DNA of 64,000 nt. Source: Cognatilysobacter tabacisoli. Its GTDB lineage: Bacteria; Pseudomonadota; Gammaproteobacteria; Xanthomonadales; Xanthomonadaceae. How positions within the stretch are numbered: position 1 is the first letter of the stretch; every line of letters begins with the position of its first letter. The stretch lies in contig NZ_KZ987400.1 in NCBI RefSeq assembly GCF_003586305.1, positions 716,635-780,634 of the forward strand. Direction: 5' to 3'. The position numbers were made by a program, and so were the translations under genes. A model generated the notes under the pieces. It was not told where the DNA came from and searched no databases. It saw only the letters and a list, made by a program, of their open reading frames with translations. Below, piece after piece: positions 49,875-61,148 of this stretch.

Positions 49875-51031
49875 GCCTGTGGACAGACAGCCGCCTGTAC
49901 GAACGCGCCGGCCGCTTCGGCGCCCGTCTCGGCGCGCGCGGGTTCTTCTCGTGGTGGGGCCGGTCGCTGGCCGCGTGGCTGCCGCCGCGCGCACGCGTCG
50001 CCCTCGGCCTAGACCGCGGCCGCCTGCTGCTGCAGGTCGACCGCGACGCCGTGCAGCTGCGCCTGCAGCGCGGCGGTGAAGTCCGCGACCTCGGCCACGT
50101 GCCGCTGCCGGCCGAGGCCGCGATCGCGGTCGATCCGTTCGCACCGTTGCTCGGCGCGCGCCTGTCCGACCTGCCGCGCTGGCTGCTGCTGCCGGCCGCG
50201 TCCGCGCTGCGCCGGCGCCTGTCGCTGCCGAGCGCCGCCGCCGACCGCCTGCGCGACGTGGTCGGCTTCGAGATCGAACGGCAGACGCCGTTCACCGCCG
50301 ACGCGGTGGTGTTCGACGCGCGCGTCGTCGGCCGGCGCGATGCGGAAGGCCAGATCGACGTGGAACTCGTCGCGGTGCCGCGCACCGCGCTCGACCCGCT
50401 GCTGGCCGCGCTCGGTGCGGCGTCGACGACGCTGGCCGGCATCGACGTGGCAACCGCCGACGGCCGTCCGCTCGAGGTCAACGTGCTCGACCCGGCGCTG
50501 CGCCGCAGCCAGGCCGACCCGTGGCGCGTGTGGAACTGGGCCTTCGCGGCGATCGCCGTCGTCGCGCTGGCTGCCGCGCTGTGGCAGGTGCTCGACAACC
50601 GCCGCATCGCCGCGGAGATGCTCGAAACGCAGATCGCCACCCGCGCCGAGCCCGCGCGCCGCGCCGCGGCCGAGCGCGGGCGGCTGGTCAACCGCATCGA
50701 AGGCCAGGCGTTCCTCGATCGCACGCGCGCGGCGCGCCCGACCGCGGTCGAGGTCATGGACGAGCTCAGCCGCCGGCTTCCTGACGGCACGTACCTGGAG
50801 AAGCTCGCGATCGAGGAGGAGCGCCTGACGCTGCTCGGCCTCAGCAACGAGGCGCCGGCGCTGATCGGCCGCCTGCAGGGTTCGCCGCTGTGGCGATCGC
50901 CGGCGCTGGCCGGCGCGCTGCAGCCCGACCCGGCGTCGGGCCGCGACCGCTTCACCCTCACCGCCGAACTGACGCCGGCGACCGCAACGCAGGAGACGAA
51001 CCGTGGCGTCCGCCCCGCTGCCCGTCGCTGA
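49871..51031 (+). CDS. gspL: Type II secretion assembly protein GspL
   Basis: This 386-residue bitopic protein anchors GspE at the membrane. It has an N-terminal cytoplasmic actin-like domain, one membrane span (WNWAFAAIAVVALAAALW, about 218-235), then a coiled coil and a PilN/ferredoxin-like periplasmic domain (VMDELSRRLPDGTYLEKL). The N-terminal part resembles Xanthomonas XpsL-type proteins rather than enterobacterial GspL. Its last 29 nt overlap gspM in a different frame. Confidence 0.88.
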   Translation: MSLWTDSRLYERAGRFGARLGARGFFSWWGRSLAAWLPPRARVALGLDRGRLLLQVDRDAVQLRLQRGGEVRDLGHVPLPAEAAIAVDPFAPLLGARLSDLPRWLLLPAASALRRRLSLPSAAADRLRDVVGFEIERQTPFTADAVVFDARVVGRRDAEGQIDVELVAVPRTALDPLLAALGAASTTLAGIDVATADGRPLEVNVLDPALRRSQADPWRVWNWAFAAIAVVALAAALWQVLDNRRIAAEMLETQIATRAEPARRAAAERGRLVNRIEGQAFLDRTRAARPTAVEVMDELSRRLPDGTYLEKLAIEEERLTLLGLSNEAPALIGRLQGSPLWRSPALAGALQPDPASGRDRFTLTAELTPATATQETNRGVRPAARR

Positions 51032-51647
51032 CCGCGACCGCTGGCTCGCGCTGGGCCTGCTGGCCGGCGCGCTGCTCGTCGCATACCTCGTGCTCGTCCA
51101 CCCGTGGTGGACGGTGCCGATGCTCGAAGCCAACGCGCGCATCGACGCGCTGCAGGCGCGCGAACTGCGCCAGAGGATGGAGCTGCAGCAGGCGCCGCAG
51201 GTGCGCGAGCGCCTCGCGCAGCTGGAAGCGCAGCAGGCCGGGATGCCCGGCTTCCTGCCCGAAACCAGCGCCGAACTGGCGACCGCCGCGCTGATCCAGC
51301 GGCTGGAGACCGTCGTCGCCGAGGCCAGCCCGGGCAACCGCAGCTGCGTGATCCAGAACCGTTCGCCGCTGTCGGAAGCCTCGCGCGACCGCTACCCGCG
51401 CGTGGTCGTGCAGGCGCGCCTGCGCTGCGGCACGCCGGAGCTGGCGAGCGTGCTGTACTCGATCGAGAACGGCTCGCCGCGGCTGTTCGTCGGCAACCTC
51501 AACGTGCTGGCGCAGCGGTACTTCTTCGCACCGGGCGCGGCCGATCGCGGGCCGCGCGAGGGCGGGCTCGACGTCAGCTTCGACCTGTACGGGTACCTCG
51601 CGCCGACCCCGGGCGCCGCGAACGCGGAGGTGCGGCGTGCGCGCTGA
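51003..51647 (+). CDS. gspM: Type II secretion protein GspM (XpsM-like)
   Basis: GTG 51003 lies inside the end of gspL, giving a 29-nt overlap. The 214-residue protein has an N-terminal anchor (LALGLLAGALLVAYLVLV), a coiled coil (about 42-78) and a periplasmic domain with two cysteines. It dimerises with and stabilises GspL. Homology is to the Xanthomonadaceae GspM type. It overlaps gspN by 11 nt. Confidence 0.82.
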   Translation: MASAPLPVADRDRWLALGLLAGALLVAYLVLVHPWWTVPMLEANARIDALQARELRQRMELQQAPQVRERLAQLEAQQAGMPGFLPETSAELATAALIQRLETVVAEASPGNRSCVIQNRSPLSEASRDRYPRVVVQARLRCGTPELASVLYSIENGSPRLFVGNLNVLAQRYFFAPGAADRGPREGGLDVSFDLYGYLAPTPGAANAEVRRAR

Positions 51648-52452
51648 CACGGCCGGAGCGCGGACCTGGCTGCTCGCCACGACGGCGGGCTGGGCGATCG
51701 TCGCCTGGATGCTCGCGTTCGCCGGCATGGGCGGGCGCGTGGAGGCGCCGGTCGACGACCCGACCCTGCTGCGTCCGCTGCCGGCGCTGCCGCGGCCGGT
51801 CGACAGCCGGCTCGGCCCGCTCGGCCAGTACACCGAGATCGCCGCGCGGCCGCTGTTCTCGCAGGACCGGCGGCCGAAGCCGTTCTCGCTGCAGCCGGCC
51901 GGCGAGGCGCAAGTGCAGGCGTTCGACTACGTGCTCAGCAGCGTGATGATCACCCCGACGCTGCGGATGGCGATCCTGCAGAACCCCGACGGCTCGCAGT
52001 CGCTGCGGGTCAAGCTCGGCGAGGCGCCTGAGGGACAGCCGGGCTGGCGACTGGTCGCGCTCAACGCGCGCAGCGCGGTGTTCGCCGGCCCCGAGGGCGA
52101 GCGCACGATGGACCTGCGCGTGTTCGACGGGCGCGGCGGCCAGATGCCGACCGCCGTCGCCGCGCCGCCCATCGCGCCGCGCCCGGCGCCGACCGGCGTG
52201 CCGGTAGCGCCGCCGGGCGACATCGAGCGTCCGGGCCGCGTCAGCGCGATCGAAGTCGCGCCCGGCCAGCCCGCCGTTCCGGCCGATGCGACCAAGCCGG
52301 GCGCATCGACCCCGACGCCCGCCACCACCGCCGCGCCGTCACCGGAGCAGGCGCAGATGGAAGCCATCCGCAAGCGCATCGAGGCGCGTCGCGCCGCGCT
52401 GCGCCAGGAGGCGCAGCAGAACCAGTCACCGCCGCCGCCGCCCACCAGGTAG
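51637..52452 (+). CDS. gspN: Type II secretion protein GspN (XpsN, GspC-like)
   Basis: GTG 51637 gives 271 residues: one N-terminal anchor (AGWAIVAWMLAFAGMGG), then a GspC HR-like domain (ARPLFSQDRRPKPF, SSVMITPTLRMAIL), and an Ala/Pro-rich tail ending PPPPPTR. In Xanthomonas, XpsN replaces GspC as the link between the inner-membrane complex and the secretin XpsD. No separate gspC is present in this operon, consistent with that role. Confidence 0.85.
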   Translation: MRADTAGARTWLLATTAGWAIVAWMLAFAGMGGRVEAPVDDPTLLRPLPALPRPVDSRLGPLGQYTEIAARPLFSQDRRPKPFSLQPAGEAQVQAFDYVLSSVMITPTLRMAILQNPDGSQSLRVKLGEAPEGQPGWRLVALNARSAVFAGPEGERTMDLRVFDGRGGQMPTAVAAPPIAPRPAPTGVPVAPPGDIERPGRVSAIEVAPGQPAVPADATKPGASTPTPATTAAPSPEQAQMEAIRKRIEARRAALRQEAQQNQSPPPPPTR

Positions 52453-52459
52453 AGCCCGC

Positions 52460-54670
52460 ATGAAGCAGTCCACTCCCCTCCGCGCATCGCAGTCCGCGCT
52501 CGCCGCCGCCCTCGCGGTGGCGCTGGCCGCCTGCGCCACCGCGCCGGTGCCGAGCGTGCGCCGCGAAGGCAACCCCGCCGCCGTTGCGGCCACCGGCGTC
52601 GCCGGCACGTCGACCGACGGGCCGGTGAGCACCGCGCCGCTGGCTGAGTACGACGCCGACGGCCGTCCGCGCGCGCAGATCCGCCGCGGCACCGGCCAGG
52701 TCATCAACCGCGCCGCGGCGTCGGCGCCGCCGCCGAACCTCGGCGCGAGCACCGGCTCGGCCACGTTCAACTTCGAGGGCGAGCCGGTCCAGGTCGTGGC
52801 CAAGGCGATCCTCGGTGACATGCTCGGCCAGAACTACGTGATCGCCCCCGGCGTGCAGGGCACCGTGACCCTCGCCACGCCCAAGCCGGTGAGCCCGGCC
52901 GAGGCGCTGAGCCTGCTGGAGATGGTGCTCGGCTGGAACAACGCCCGCATGGTCTACAGCGGCGGGCGCTACAACATCGTCCCGGCCGACCAGGCGCTGG
53001 CCGGCAACGTCGCTCCGCGCACCGGTGGCGCGTCCAATGCGCGCGGTTTCGAAGTGCGCACCGTGCCGCTGCGCTACGTGTCCGCCGCGGAGATGGAGAA
53101 GATCCTCAAGCCGTACGCGCGGCCGAACGCGATCGTCGGCATCGAGCCGTCGCGCAACGTCATTACCATCGGCGGCAGCCGCGCGGAGCTCGAAAACTAC
53201 CTGCGCACGATCGAGATCTTCGACGTCGACTGGCTGTCGGGCATGTCGGTCGGCGTGTTCCCGCTGCAGTCCGGCAAGGCCAGCAAGGTCGTGTCGGACC
53301 TGGAGAAGGTGTTCGGCGAGCAGAGCAAGTCGCCGGTCGCCGGCATGTTCCGCTTCATGCCGCTCGACGGCGCCAACGCGATCCTCGTGATCACGCCGCA
53401 GGCGGCCTACCTCGACGACATCCAGCAGTGGCTGGACCGGATCGACGGCGCCGGCGGCGAGATGCAGCTGTTCTCGTATGAGCTCAAGTACATCAAGGCC
53501 AAGGACCTCGCCGACCGACTGTCGGAGGTGTTCGGCGGCGGGCGCGGCGGCGGCAGCAGCGACAGCGGCGCCGCGCCGACGCTGATGCCGGGCCTCGACT
53601 CGGTCGAGCTGCGCGACGGCGACGGCACCAGCACCGCCGACATCGGCGGCCGGACCGACGGCATGTCGGGCGGTACCGGGTCGGGCGGCGGCGAGATGTC
53701 GCTGAACACCCGCCAGGGCGGCAACGCCAGCGTCACCCTCGACGTCAACGGCGACCGGGTCGGCGTGTCGGCGGTCGAGGAAACCAACTCGATCATCGTG
53801 CGCAGCAGCCCGGCCGCGTGGAAGTCGATCAAGGACGTGATCGAGCGCCTCGACGTGATGCCGATGCAGGTGCACATCGAGGCGCAGGTCGTCGAGGTGC
53901 AGCTCAGCGGCGCGCTGAAGTACGGCGTCAACTGGTACTTCGAGCGCGCCGTCACCGACGCCGGCCTGCCCAGCGCGGTCGGCCGCAGCACCTGGAGCAC
54001 GATCGCCGGCAGCATCACCGAGCCGACCGCGAGCAACGCGGGCGGGCTGGCGTGGACGTTCCTGGGCCGCAACGCCGCGGCGGTCATCAGCGCCCTCGAC
54101 GAGGTCACCGACCTGCAGCTGCTGCAGACCCCGTCGGTGGTGGTGCGCAACAACGCCGAGGCCACGCTCAACGTCGGCAGCCGCATCCCGATCTCGTCGG
54201 TGACGTTCAACCCCGGCGTCGGCAACGACAACACCTTCAGCCAGGTGCAGTACCTCGACACCGGCACGATCCTCAAGGTGCGCCCGCGCGTCAGCAAGGA
54301 CGGCATGGTGTTCCTCGACCTCGTGCAGGAGGTCAGCTCGCCGGGCACCACCGCCGACCGCAACGGCAACGTGCGAATCGACACGCGCAAGCTCAAGACC
54401 GAGGCGGCCATCCAGAGCGGCGACACCGTGCTGCTGGCCGGCCTGATCAGCGATGGCGTCGAGCGCGGCTCGGCCGGCTTCCCGGGCCTGAGCCGCATCC
54501 CGGTCATCGGCGGCCTGTTCGGCACCCAGCGCTCGGCGACCACGCGCAACGAGGTGATCGTGCTGCTGACGCCGACGATCGTGCGCAATCCGCAGGAAGC
54601 CCGGAACCTGACCGACGAGTACGGCCGCCGCTTCCGCGCGCTCGAGCCGCTGAACCTGCGTCCCAAGTGA
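52460..54670 (+). CDS. gspD: Type II secretion outer-membrane secretin GspD
   Basis: ATG 52460 gives 736 residues with a lipoprotein signal peptide (LRASQSALAAALAVALAACA, lipobox LAAC), as in XpsD. N0-N3 domains span about 90-420 (INF-type motif ATFNFEGEPVQVVAKAILGD). N3 contains a Gly/Ser-rich insert (about 355-420). The secretin domain follows with LLQTPSVVVRNNAEATLNVG and VLLAGLISDGVERG, and the end carries the VPxxG-like FPGLSRIPVIGGLFG. It forms the outer-membrane channel. The next gene's GTG overlaps its stop. Confidence 0.95.
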   Translation: MKQSTPLRASQSALAAALAVALAACATAPVPSVRREGNPAAVAATGVAGTSTDGPVSTAPLAEYDADGRPRAQIRRGTGQVINRAAASAPPPNLGASTGSATFNFEGEPVQVVAKAILGDMLGQNYVIAPGVQGTVTLATPKPVSPAEALSLLEMVLGWNNARMVYSGGRYNIVPADQALAGNVAPRTGGASNARGFEVRTVPLRYVSAAEMEKILKPYARPNAIVGIEPSRNVITIGGSRAELENYLRTIEIFDVDWLSGMSVGVFPLQSGKASKVVSDLEKVFGEQSKSPVAGMFRFMPLDGANAILVITPQAAYLDDIQQWLDRIDGAGGEMQLFSYELKYIKAKDLADRLSEVFGGGRGGGSSDSGAAPTLMPGLDSVELRDGDGTSTADIGGRTDGMSGGTGSGGGEMSLNTRQGGNASVTLDVNGDRVGVSAVEETNSIIVRSSPAAWKSIKDVIERLDVMPMQVHIEAQVVEVQLSGALKYGVNWYFERAVTDAGLPSAVGRSTWSTIAGSITEPTASNAGGLAWTFLGRNAAAVISALDEVTDLQLLQTPSVVVRNNAEATLNVGSRIPISSVTFNPGVGNDNTFSQVQYLDTGTILKVRPRVSKDGMVFLDLVQEVSSPGTTADRNGNVRIDTRKLKTEAAIQSGDTVLLAGLISDGVERGSAGFPGLSRIPVIGGLFGTQRSATTRNEVIVLLTPTIVRNPQEARNLTDEYGRRFRALEPLNLRPK

Positions 54671-55587
54671 CGGCGGCCACGGCGGTCGACCTGCCCGTCG
54701 TGGTGGTCCCGGTGGGCGTCGACGACGACGCCCTCGACGCGTGCCTGGCGGCGCTCGACGCCGGCACCGCGCGCGGCACGCGGGTGTGGCTGGCCGACGA
54801 CGCGCAGGCCGGCCCGCGCGCCCACGCCATCGTCGAGCGCTGGCTCGCGCGCACCGCGCTCGATGCGCACTACACCCGGCGCCAGCGCAGCATCGGCGAG
54901 GCTGCCCACCTTCACGAGGTGCTGGCCGCGTGCGGCGACGCCGACGTCGCCGTGCTGGCCGCCGACGCGGTGCCCGCGCCGGGCTGGCTGGCGCGCCTCG
55001 GCGCGTGCCTGCGCAGCGACGGCGCGATCGCCACGGCGACGCCGTGGTGCAACGCCGGCGAGGCCGCCGGCTGGCCGCGCATCGGCGAGATCGAACCGGT
55101 GCCCGCCGACCTTGAGCGCCTGTCGCGCGCGGCGGCCACGCTGCCGGCGACCCATCCGGAGCTGCCCGCCGCGGTCAGCCACGCGGTGCTGCTGCGCGGC
55201 AGCGCGCGCAAGCGCGCCGGTGGGCTGGACGCGACCCACTACGGCTCGTGGTACGCGGCGCTGACCGACCTGTCGCTGCGGCTGTCCGGCCTGGGCTGGC
55301 GCAACGCGCTGTGCGAGAACGCATTCGTCGCGCGCCGCGGCGAGGGTGTCGCGTTCGACGGCGACATGGAGCGGCTCGCGGTGCGCTGGCCGGACTGGCA
55401 CGCGCGGCTGGCGAACTTCCTGATGGCCGATCCGCTGCGCGCGCTGCGCGAGCGCCTGCAAGCGCAGTGCGATGCGGTCGGACCGGCCGACGCGCAGCGC
55501 GACCTGTTCGCCAGCGACGCGGCGCTGGACGACGCGCCGTCAACGCCTGCGCCGGACGTCGCGCTGCCCGCGGACGATCGGGCATGA
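54667..55587 (+). CDS. Glycosyltransferase family 2-like protein
   Basis: GTG 54667 overlaps the gspD stop (GTGA); the product is 306 residues. It begins with a GT-A-like strand (LPVVVVPVGVDDDALDACL) and has ADAVPAPGW at the position of the DxD region, then a family 2-like GLDATHYGSWYAALTDLSLRL acceptor region. The canonical DxD is not clear, so catalysis is uncertain. It overlaps the next glycosyltransferase gene (ATGA), and both are translationally coupled to the secretion operon. Confidence 0.7.
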   Translation: MTAATAVDLPVVVVPVGVDDDALDACLAALDAGTARGTRVWLADDAQAGPRAHAIVERWLARTALDAHYTRRQRSIGEAAHLHEVLAACGDADVAVLAADAVPAPGWLARLGACLRSDGAIATATPWCNAGEAAGWPRIGEIEPVPADLERLSRAAATLPATHPELPAAVSHAVLLRGSARKRAGGLDATHYGSWYAALTDLSLRLSGLGWRNALCENAFVARRGEGVAFDGDMERLAVRWPDWHARLANFLMADPLRALRERLQAQCDAVGPADAQRDLFASDAALDDAPSTPAPDVALPADDRA

Positions 55588-56471
55588 GCGCGGCCGACGC
55601 GTTGCGGGCGCAGATCGCCGCCCTGGTCGTCACCCACCAGAGCGAGTCGACGATCGATGACTGCCTGTCGCGCCTGCGCGCCGCCGACGGGGTTGCGGCG
55701 ATCCGCGTCGTCGACAACAGCTCGACCGACGGCACCGTCGCAATCGTCCAGCGCCACGCCGCCGCCGATGCGCGCGTGCGCTTCATCGCCAACCCCGACA
55801 ACCCCGGCTTCGCGGTCGCCTGCAATCAGGGCGTGGCCGATCTCGGCGACGCGGCAGCCGACGCCTGGCTTGCGTTCGTCAATCCGGACTGCCTCGTCGA
55901 GCCCGACGCGATGGCGCGCCTGCGCGCGCACGGCGCCGGACTCGGCGACTGCCTGCTCGGCGCGGACCTGGTCGACGATGCGGGCGTGCGCGATGCCGCC
56001 GCGCGGCGGCGCGACCCGGACTTCGCGGCGATGCTCGCGCGGCTGTGGCGGTCGCCCACCGATGCCGGTCGTCTCGGCGTCGCCGTCGACGCGGCGCGCG
56101 CCGTGCAGCCGGTCGAGGCCGTGTCCGGCGCGCTGATGTTGCTGCCGCGCAGTCTGTTCGACCGGCTCGGCGGCTTCGACACGGGGTACCGCCTGCACGC
56201 CGAGGACCTTGACCTGTGCCGGCGCGCGCGCGAGGCGGGTGCCACCGTCGCCGTCGGCAACGACGTGCGCGTGCTGCACGTGCGCGGCGTGTCGAGCCGG
56301 CGTCGGCCGCTGTTCGTCGAGTGGCACAAGCACCGCGGGCTGGCGCGCTACTTCGGCAAGTTCGAGGCGCCGCGCCGCAGCGCGCCGGTGCGGATCGCGG
56401 TCTACGCGGTGATCTGGGCGCGCTTTCCGCTGGCCCTGGCGCGCGCGTGCCTGCGCGCCGTGACCGGCTGA
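55584..56471 (+). CDS. Glycosyltransferase family 2 (rhamnosyltransferase-like)
   Basis: This 295-residue cytoplasmic glycosyltransferase has the GT-A fold landmarks: ALVVTHQSESTIDDCL, VVDNSSTDGT, NPDNPGFAVACNQGV, then FVNPDCLVEP (DxD-type region) and SGALMLLPRSLFDRLGGFD with YRLHAEDLDLCRRA. The layout matches WbbL-like rhamnosyltransferases, which would use the dTDP-rhamnose made by the rml genes in this window (inference). It ends the gsp transcription unit and converges on pyrF. Confidence 0.88.
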   Translation: MSAADALRAQIAALVVTHQSESTIDDCLSRLRAADGVAAIRVVDNSSTDGTVAIVQRHAAADARVRFIANPDNPGFAVACNQGVADLGDAAADAWLAFVNPDCLVEPDAMARLRAHGAGLGDCLLGADLVDDAGVRDAAARRRDPDFAAMLARLWRSPTDAGRLGVAVDAARAVQPVEAVSGALMLLPRSLFDRLGGFDTGYRLHAEDLDLCRRAREAGATVAVGNDVRVLHVRGVSSRRRPLFVEWHKHRGLARYFGKFEAPRRSAPVRIAVYAVIWARFPLALARACLRAVTG

Positions 56472-56544
56472 CGCTGCGCCGCCGCCGGAGCGATGCGGCG
56501 GAACGGATGGTGGAGTGGGCGGTGGGCTGGGCGGTACGCGGGGG

Positions 56545-57372
56545 TCAGCGGAAGCGGTTGATCGCCTCGCGCAGCGTGCGGGCCTCGCGGGCGGCGGCGT
56601 CGGCGTAGTCGTCGCCGCGCGAGGCGTACAGGATCGCGCGCGAACTGCTGACCATCAGGCCGGTGCCGTCGGCCGTACGCGCATGGGTGACGACGGCCTC
56701 GACGTCGCCGCCCTGCGCGCCGACGCCGGGCACGAGGAACGGCATCTCGCCGACGATCGCGCGGACCTCGCGCAGCTGCTGCGGCCACGTCGCGCCGACG
56801 ACGAGCGCGCAGTTGCCGTGGCCGTTCCAGTCGCGCGCGACGGTCTCGGCCACGCGCTGGTACAGCGGGCGCGTGGCGCCGTCGGTGCCGGCGACCGGCA
56901 GGTCCTGCAGGTCGGCCGCGCCCGGGTTCGAGGTGCGGCACAGGATCACCACGCCGCGGTCGGCGCGGTCGAGGAACGGCTGCAGCGAGTCACGGCCGAG
57001 GTACGGGTTGGCGGTCACCGCGTCGGCGCCGTAGCGGTCGAAGGCCTCGGCGGCGTAGTGCTGCGCGGTGCTGCCGATGTCGCCGCGCTTGCTGTCGAGG
57101 ATCACCGGCACGCCCGGGTGCGCGGCGTGCAGGTGCGCGACGAGGCGGGCGAGGGCGTCCTCGGCGCCGAGCGCGGCGAAGTGCGCGATCTGCGGCTTGA
57201 ACGCGCAGGCGTACTCGGCGGTGGCGTCGGCGATGTCGCGGCAGAACGCGAACACCGCGTCGGGATCGGACGCGAACCGCGCCGGGAACTTCGCCGGCTC
57301 GGGATCGAGCCCGACGCAGACCAGCGAATCGGCTTCGGACCAGCGGCGGCGCAGCGCCTGCATGAACGACAT
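56545..57372 (-). CDS. pyrF: Orotidine 5'-phosphate decarboxylase (type 2)
   Basis: ATG 57372 gives 275 residues. The enzyme converts OMP to UMP, the last step of pyrimidine synthesis. It is the longer subfamily 2 form: [16 protein letters not shown] at the N-terminus, the active-site lysine box [12 protein letters not shown], and [12 protein letters not shown] near the end. It follows ettA by 62 nt on the same strand, with a hairpin in the gap. Confidence 0.94.
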   Translation of the reverse strand: MSFMQALRRRWSEADSLVCVGLDPEPAKFPARFASDPDAVFAFCRDIADATAEYACAFKPQIAHFAALGAEDALARLVAHLHAAHPGVPVILDSKRGDIGSTAQHYAAEAFDRYGADAVTANPYLGRDSLQPFLDRADRGVVILCRTSNPGAADLQDLPVAGTDGATRPLYQRVAETVARDWNGHGNCALVVGATWPQQLREVRAIVGEMPFLVPGVGAQGGDVEAVVTHARTADGTGLMVSSSRAILYASRGDDYADAAAREARTLREAINRFR

Positions 57373-57396
57373 CGACGTGTGCTCCGGAAGATGCGG

Positions 57397-57422
57397 CGAC
57401 GCCCGCGTTGCGGCGGGCGTCG
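57397..57422 (-). other. Hairpin between ettA and pyrF
   Basis: A 10-bp stem CGACGCCCGC / GCGGGCGTCG with a 6-nt loop fills much of the 62-nt gap. There is no T-tract; it could reduce read-through into pyrF. Confidence 0.4.
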
Positions 57423-57434
57423 TCGGGGTCGCGG

Positions 57435-59096
<1,662 letters not shown>

Positions 59097-59313
59097 GGAA
59101 TCTCCGCGGGCGGACGGCGGCGACCTGCCGGGGCAGGGCCGCAAAGGGGTATCGGGATGCCGCGATTATCCCGGATGCGGCTCCCGACCGCCAATGAATC
59201 CGGCCCGTCAGGGCAGTTTCCGGCGCAGCGCCGGGCCAGCGCGCGCCCGCCGGCGCGCCCGTGCAGCACGGGTCCGGGCCGTCGCCGCGGTGGCCGCAAG
59301 TGCGCGCCGCCGC

Positions 59314-59319
59314 TACACT
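59314..59319 (+). promoter_or_regulatory. Candidate -10 box of glyA
   Basis: TACACT in CGCTACACTT is 29 bp before ATG 59349. The same GCTACACTT occurs at the pssA promoter. Confidence 0.45.
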
Positions 59320-59348
59320 TTCGACCTTCCCCAACCCCCGGAGTGGCG

Positions 59349-60614
59349 ATGTTTCCGCGCGATGCCCGTATCGAAGGTTTCGACCCTGAACTCGCCAAGG
59401 CCATCGCCGACGAGGCCCGCCGCCAGGAAGACCACGTCGAACTGATCGCGTCGGAAAACTACGCCAGCCCGCGCGTGCTCGAGGCCCAGGGCAGCGTGCT
59501 GACCAACAAGTACGCCGAAGGCTACCCGGGCAAGCGCTACTACGGCGGCTGCGAGTACGTGGATGTCGCCGAGAAGCTGGCGATCGAGCGCTGCAAGCAG
59601 CTGTTCGGGGCGGGCTCCACGGAAGGGATGTACGCCAACGTGCAGCCGCACTCGGGCTCGCAGGCCAACCAGGCCGTATACCTGGCGCTGCTGCAGCCGG
59701 GCGACACGATCCTCGGCATGAGCCTGGCCCACGGCGGCCACCTGACCCACGGCGCCAAGGTCAACTTCAGCGGCAAGCTGTTCAACGCCGTCCAGTACGG
59801 CGTCAACGACCAGGGCCTGATCGACTACGACGAGGTCGAGCGCCTCGCGGTCGAGCACAAGCCGAAGATGGTCGTCGCCGGCTTCAGCGCGTACTCGCAG
59901 GTCATCGACTGGGCGCGCTTCCGCGCGATCGCCGACAAGGTCGGCGCGTACTTCTTCGTCGACATGGCGCACGTCGCCGGGCTGGTCGCCGCCGGCGTGT
60001 ACCCGAACCCGGTCCCGCACGCCGACGTCGTGACCTCGACGACGCACAAGACCCTGCGCGGTCCGCGCGGCGGCATCATCGTCGCGCGCGCCAACGAGGA
60101 GCTGGAGAAGAAGCTGCAGAGCATCGTCTTCCCAGGCATCCAGGGCGGCCCGCTGATGCACGTCATCGCGGCCAAGGCGGTGGCTTTCAAGGAAGCGCTG
60201 GAGCCGGAGTTCAAGGCCTACCAGCAGCAGGTCGTCAAGAACGCGCAGGCGATGGCCAAGACCATCATCGCGCGCGGCTACAAGATCGTCTCCGGCGGCA
60301 CCGACAACCACCTGATGCTGGTCGACATGATCGGCAAGGGCATCACCGGCAAGGCCGCCGAGGAGGCGCTCGGCCGCGCGCACATCACCGTCAACAAGAA
60401 CGCGGTGCCGAACGATCCGGCCAAGCCGTTCGTGACCTCGGGGCTGCGCATCGGCACGCCCGCCGTCACCACCCGCGGCTACCTCGAGCCCGACTGCGTG
60501 GCGCTGGCGAACTGGATCTGCGACGTGCTCGACGCCCCGGCCGACGAATCCGTCATCGCCGGCGTGCGCGAGAACGTCACGAAGCAGTGCCGCCAGTTCC
60601 CGGTCTACGGCTGA
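59349..60614 (+). CDS. glyA: Serine hydroxymethyltransferase
   Basis: This 421-residue PLP enzyme interconverts serine and glycine with transfer of a one-carbon unit to tetrahydrofolate. The PLP lysine is K234 in [24 protein letters not shown] and DMAHVAGL are also intact. Where E. coli reads LFGADYANV, this protein reads [14 protein letters not shown] (residues 89-94), six residues in place of one, directly before a substrate-proximal segment. It heads glyA-nrdR-ribD. Confidence 0.95.
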   Translation: MFPRDARIEGFDPELAKAIADEARRQEDHVELIASENYASPRVLEAQGSVLTNKYAEGYPGKRYYGGCEYVDVAEKLAIERCKQLFGAGSTEGMYANVQPHSGSQANQAVYLALLQPGDTILGMSLAHGGHLTHGAKVNFSGKLFNAVQYGVNDQGLIDYDEVERLAVEHKPKMVVAGFSAYSQVIDWARFRAIADKVGAYFFVDMAHVAGLVAAGVYPNPVPHADVVTSTTHKTLRGPRGGIIVARANEELEKKLQSIVFPGIQGGPLMHVIAAKAVAFKEALEPEFKAYQQQVVKNAQAMAKTIIARGYKIVSGGTDNHLMLVDMIGKGITGKAAEEALGRAHITVNKNAVPNDPAKPFVTSGLRIGTPAVTTRGYLEPDCVALANWICDVLDAPADESVIAGVRENVTKQCRQFPVYG

Positions 60615-60629
60615 CGGCGCGGAACGACC

Positions 60630-61148
60630 TTGCACTGCCCGTTCTGCCAGCACCAGGACACGCGCGTGATCGACTCGCGCGTGTCCGACGACGGCGCGAC
60701 GATCCGGCGCCGGCGCGTGTGCGAGGCCTGCGGTGAGCGCTTCAGCACGCTCGAGACGATCGAGCTGAAGCTGCCGATGATCATCAAGGGCGACGGCCGG
60801 CGCGAGACGTTCGACGCGCGCAAGCTGCGGTCGGGCTTCGACCGCGCGCTGCAGAAGCGGCCGGTCTCGGAGGAGCAGATCGAGGCGGCGGTGCGCGCGG
60901 TCGTGCACCAGCTGCGGATGACCGCCGAGCGCGAGCTGCCGTCGCGCCGCGTCGGCGAATTCGTGATGGCCGAGCTGCGCAAGCTCGACCATGTCGGCTA
61001 CGTGCGCTTCGCGTCGGTGTACCGCGCGTTCGAGGACGTCGCCGACTTCCGCGAAGTGCTCGACCGGCTCGAGCACGACGCCAGCGTCGAGGGTCAGCTG
61101 CCGCTGCTCGACGAGGACCGGCCGGCGCCGGAGCGCAAGAAGCGCTGA
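60630..61148 (+). CDS. nrdR: Transcriptional repressor NrdR
   Basis: The TTG start at 60630 is supported by GGAA upstream and because the zinc ribbon begins at residue 3 (C3, C6, C31, C34: CPFC ... CEAC). The 172-residue protein continues with an ATP-cone (VIKGD-type region, [19 protein letters not shown]). It represses ribonucleotide reductase genes in response to dATP/ATP binding. The C-terminal tail ([12 protein letters not shown]) is longer than in E. coli (149 residues). It overlaps ribD by 1 nt. Confidence 0.95.
   Translation: MHCPFCQHQDTRVIDSRVSDDGATIRRRRVCEACGERFSTLETIELKLPMIIKGDGRRETFDARKLRSGFDRALQKRPVSEEQIEAAVRAVVHQLRMTAERELPSRRVGEFVMAELRKLDHVGYVRFASVYRAFEDVADFREVLDRLEHDASVEGQLPLLDEDRPAPERKKR

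Noticed and set aside
60630-60632. Sequencing error hiding an ATG start of nrdR
   Set aside because: TTG with an upstream GGAA is an acceptable bacterial start, and the zinc ribbon begins at residue 3 as in orthologues.
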